Source: Lithospermum erythrorhizon (taxonomy: Eukaryota; Streptophyta; Magnoliopsida; Boraginales; Boraginaceae). Taken from it: 64,000 bases of DNA. A program made the translations under genes and the position numbers. Positions 61,220-64,000 of the stretch are shown here, in pieces (the stretch's first letter is position 1; each line of letters begins with the position of its first letter). Under the pieces are notes generated by a model. That model saw only the letters and a list, made by a program, of their open reading frames with translations. It did no database searches and was not told the DNA's origin. The stretch is from positions 62,001-126,000 of the forward strand of contig JADFUC010000025.1 of NCBI GenBank assembly GCA_019722365.1, written 5' to 3'.

Positions 61220-61225
61220 AATAAA
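61220..61225 (+). terminator. Poly(A) signal of kinesin-12
   Basis: AATAAA lies 135 bp after the stop codon, in T-rich 3' sequence. It is the first canonical signal after the stop. Confidence 0.5.
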
Positions 61226-61614
61226 GTAATTAAATTTGTTCGTTAGTGGGTTATTCAAAAGAAAAAGAAGAAGTAAACAGGGATCCAAATGAGGAAATGG
61301 GTGTGTTTTTTTTTTCCTATTACTTTAATTTTGTACAATTTGTTGTTTTACTTGCGACTGTGAGTTTATCAAGACAATTAAGCAATTAGTTTGTGACATT
61401 TAATTTCATGACGTGCGGTATATGTGGACAATTTCTCAATTTGTAATTGGGAAATATTCAAAATACAAAAATCATCCTCCATATAGTATTTTATTATGTA
61501 TCTTGACAAAATGTGTATGTGTGTGTACGTGATATGTTTGATAAGATTTGATTGATCTTCTTCATGCAGTGAATCACGTCTTAACTTTTCGGAGGCTAAA
61601 TCTATAAGGCTCGT

Positions 61615-61680
61615 TGTTAAGCGTCTTGGCGCAGGTGGTCCCAGGATGGGTGGCCATTTGAGAGAAAGTTTCGGTGAGCA
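61615..61680 (+). promoter_or_regulatory. 5S-rRNA-like block of the left Cassandra LTR
   Basis: Reads gttaagcgtcttggcgc, then ggtcccaggatgggtggcc. It follows plant 5S rRNA from the GTTAAGCGTGCTTGGGC position through AGGATGGGTGACC, with small changes. The region corresponds to the A-box/C-box part used by TFIIIA and Pol III. Confidence 0.7.
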
Positions 61681-61950
61681 CGTGAGTGAGGGACAAATGT
61701 GTTGGAAAGGCAAGGCTGGTGGTTTGTGAGGTCGGTCGAAGTGAATCTAATAACGTCTCTTAGGCCCAGGTGGTATCGAGCCAATGAGTCAGAAGCTGTG
61801 AGATCCCCAGAAAAAGTGCTATGCGGGCGCAAAGTCACCGAGACTCTTGAGGTCATAGGAGCCCTACAGAATGCCATACGGATGAAAATTACGGCACAGA
61901 TGTGTTATTAATTTCCAGCAGGGACGTTAAGTATTTAAGTGGGGGGAGGT

Positions 61951-62253
61951 TGTAATACCCGACATAAAAAATGTGTATGTGTGTGTGTGGTGTGTGATAT
62001 ATTTGATAAGATTTGAGTTAGTCTTCTTCATGCAGTAGAGATGCGTCTTCTTTTCGGAAACTTCGTCCCTATAAGACTTACCGTTGTTAAGCGTCAGCGC
62101 AGGGGTAATTACAGGATGGGTGGCCCGTGGGAAGTTTACCGGTGAGAGCACGTGAGTGGGGCCAAATGGCTGAAAAGGAGCTAGAGTGGTGGTTTGTGGT
62201 AGATCCGTGAGAATGCAACGTCTTAGGCCGGTGGCCAGGGGCGGGACGTTACA
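61951..62253 (+). repeat. Right Cassandra LTR
   Basis: 303 bp from TGTAATACCC to GTTACA. Its 5S-like block at 62,094-62,150 (gttaagcgtcagcgcagg, acaggatgggtggcccgtgg) is shorter than that of the left LTR. A (GT)n stretch near 61,975 is shared with the left LTR. Confidence 0.75.
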
Positions 62254-63780
62254 TTGATACTCATTGCACTTTGGATTTCAAAACAGCTTTATTCTTTTAG
62301 TTTTTGATGAATACGTCTAGTTTGATTATGGATCGGATCGCCATCTTTCAGTTGAGCTTGATATCACGCGGATCTAATGGAAGCTTGACAAAACAAGATG
62401 CAGGTTATCCGTCGGAGAGCGATCAGTATATGTAGTTGTGAGTATTTTTTTTTATCACATTTAAAAAAAACCAGCCCACATTTCACACGCTTCTGATGAG
62501 AATCGAGCGGGACGCCAAATCATTTTGGAGAACACATGAATTTAAGCCCGTTGATGTTACTGCATATGGAGTATTTTGTTTCAAGGTCTAATCATCTTAG
62601 ACATAGGGTTAACTAATTGTTATATCATGTTACTATGATTGTTATATTACTTCTTATCATATTGAGAGTAAAATGTCAAAAAAAAAAAAAAAAAAAACCA
62701 AATGCTAAACATAAATATATGGACATTGAAAAATCAACTTGTATTATAAATGTGAGCCCATGACGAGAAATTGGAAGAATACCACGGTAATTGACAGTAC
62801 ATTTATTTTATTTTATTGCAAATACTTCATGTCAAATAGCGTTTTATACCGCCTAGCATAAAATATAAAATATGAATGTCTACCAACTTGAAACATGCTT
62901 GGCCAGAATCGGGGCCAGAATATCGAAAGGGTTCGAGCTCGAGGCTCGGCTGACTCAAACGTCGAGGTTCGATTCGGCTCGAAATCGTCGAATATCAAAA
63001 GACAAAGGTCGGCTCGAGTTCGAAGCCCAAATTAGGGTTAAAAGGTTCGATTAGATTGCATTAAAATTGTCGATTCGAATGCCAAAATCAACAAACAATT
63101 AATTAAAAAAGACAACAAATTGAAACAATTAAACAAAAAAAATAACAAATTAACATCACAAAATCAAAACATGATTGAATTCCTAACTCAAATATTAAAA
63201 TAAAAAACTAATTGAACAAAAGAAAACATCAAATTGAACAAAAACAAATGAAATTTGAATTTAAGCCTTTGTAAAGCGTCACGTAAATGCTTGGCTGCCA
63301 AAATCGGGGTTGTTGATTTTAAGAAAAAATAACAAGGAGGCATTTTGGGGGAATGGGTGAGGTAAATTTGCAGGGGCCCTGTTAAAGCTGAGGGGGAATT
63401 AATTTGGGGGGATGGAATGGGTGAGAATTGATTATGGGGCTTAATGAATCGGGGGTGGGTTTTTAATCAACCTTTGGTCCATATATTTAATGACCAAAAG
63501 CGACTTGGCGAGTCAGAAGAATTTCGAACAGTTAAATTTCCGGTTCGTGAATCTTGAAAATAAAGGTTAAGAGTTCACAATTTTGAGCATACAAGAGCGA
63601 TCTCGGCCGAGGTATTTCGGCCGAGATATGGAATGGTTTTATTAAGTTTGTTAGTTGTTTTAGCGTTCATTGTTAACTTATTAAAGTTTTTGTTGGGTTT
63701 CCATATGAATTTGTGAATCGGAACTCTAAATGTTTGTTATTTAATTGTTATTGGTTAGCTTGTTAAAGTATTCGCAAGGT
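62254..63780. other. Intergenic DNA without a recognised gene
   Basis: Contains a run of 20 A at 62,678-62,697, which may be the tail of an old retroposon. A stretch rich in ctcga/ttcga words lies at 62,930-63,060, and a G-run-rich stretch at 63,335-63,450. A perfect hairpin is listed separately. No coding signature. Confidence 0.4.
63600..63627. repeat. Perfect 11-bp inverted repeat (hairpin)
   Basis: atctcggccga, loop ggtatt, tcggccgagat. All 11 pairs match, and the stem core cggccg is itself palindromic. Confidence 0.85.
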
Positions 63781-63782
63781 CT

Positions 63783-64000
63783 CAAACACTACACATGCAA
63801 ATAGGAGGCCTTGAAATAATAATTTCACACTTAAAAATAATACTATTTAGCGTGCTTTATCATGATCGAAATGAGTCCTACATAAGCAGCCGAAACGATA
63901 TTAATAATCTGCAAAATGACAATTTTTTCCCTAAATGAGACTTCTTCAAACACTATACTTTCAAATAGGAAGGTTGAAATAGTAATTTTACACATAAAAA
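63783..64000. repeat. Direct repeat with 164-bp spacing at the window edge
   Basis: About 54 bp beginning caaacactacacatgcaaat at 63,783 recur at 63,947 as caaacactatactttcaaat. Both continue with agga, ttgaaat, agtaattt/ataattt and cacataaaaa/cacttaaaaa. The second unit is cut by the window end, so the array length is unknown. Confidence 0.65.

Larger units (their letters stand above)
61497..62253 (+). mobile_element. Cassandra-type TRIM with 5S-rRNA-like LTRs
   Basis: Two direct repeats of about 270-300 bp enclose only about 180 bp. The right LTR runs from TGTAATACCC (61,951) to GACGTTACA (62,253) and is preceded by the polypurine tract ggggggagg. The left LTR begins near 61,497 with a degraded start and is followed by tggtatcgagcc (61,771), a primer site for initiator Met-tRNA. 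Inside both LTRs, gttaagcgt and aggatgggtg with a following gggaag- or gagaaag-like stretch copy the 3' half of 5S rRNA, including its internal Pol III promoter region. Size, primer site and the 5S block together define Cassandra. It has no protein and moves only with foreign enzymes. Confidence 0.8.

Noticed and set aside
61615..61680. A true 5S rRNA gene
   Set aside because: Only the 3' half of 5S is recognisable, it has insertions, and it sits inside paired LTRs with a primer site and polypurine tract. It is the Cassandra 5S block.
62678..62697. Run of 20 A as a LINE or SINE tail
   Set aside because: No LINE or SINE body, Pol III boxes or target duplication could be seen upstream.
63335..63450. 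G-run-rich stretch as a G-quadruplex cluster
   Set aside because: The G runs are separated by long and irregular loops, so a stable structure cannot be claimed from sequence alone.

Overview
The window is nuclear DNA of a flowering plant, probably a eudicot. The evidence is an intron-rich kinesin-12 gene with GT-AG introns, plant-type cystatin-like sequence, and many plant transposon families. It is AT-rich, and most of the length is decayed, nested transposable elements. I cannot name the species.

Two protein-coding genes look intact. The larger, on the + strand at 46,916-61,085, has 16 exons that join in frame into a 1,264-residue phragmoplast kinesin (kinesin-12, PAKRP1/KIN12A-B type). 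It has all motor motifs, and a perfect mitosis-specific MYB3R-type MSA box lies 76 bp before the ATG. Its last intron is 6.1 kb long and carries two Helitron-type 3' ends and a 220-bp tandem repeat. The smaller, on the - strand at 37,750-38,157, is a secreted cystatin-fold protein whose inhibitory loop motifs are degenerate.

Layout: 1-75, end of a Cassandra-like LTR. 2.4-4.06 kb, copia (SIRE/Maximus-like) gag remnant joined directly to its 3' polypurine tract and LTR. 4.4-6.0 kb, LTR copy A of a recurrent - strand gypsy-like LTR family. 6.15-6.4 kb, LINE scrap. 6.6-7.0 kb, foldback MITE. 7-17.2 kb, a degenerate Tat-lineage Ty3/gypsy element (gag, protease, RT, RNase H, second RNase H, integrase, then a likely antisense extra ORF). 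17.2-19 kb, fragments of further LTR elements. 19.3-21.2 kb, a - strand gypsy gag that follows LTR copy B (21.5-23.3 kb). 23.5-23.9 kb, CACTA terminus. 24.0-24.3 kb, a second copy of the MITE. 24.7-37.5 kb, two more copies (C, D) of the same LTR family, bracketing a badly decayed interior with two tandem-repeat patches. 37.7-38.2 kb, cystatin-like gene. 39.3-40.8 kb, a short non-autonomous LTR element. 41.1-44.3 kb, an LTR copy E fragment interrupted by a 2.8-kb CACTA element. 46.8-61.2 kb, kinesin-12. 61.5-62.25 kb, a Cassandra TRIM whose LTRs contain a 5S-rRNA-like stretch. 62.3-64 kb, unassigned DNA with a perfect hairpin and a 164-bp-spaced direct repeat.

The transposons do not form a pathway with the two genes. 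The clearest links are transposon load inside the last kinesin intron, a Pol III-type Cassandra element about 270 bp past the kinesin poly(A) signal, and LTR D ending about 235 bp beyond the cystatin-like stop codon. I found no convincing undescribed system. The most notable features are the Cassandra element, the Helitron-filled intron, the MSA-controlled kinesin and the altered cystatin. All transposon borders are by eye, and no similarity search or alignment was run.
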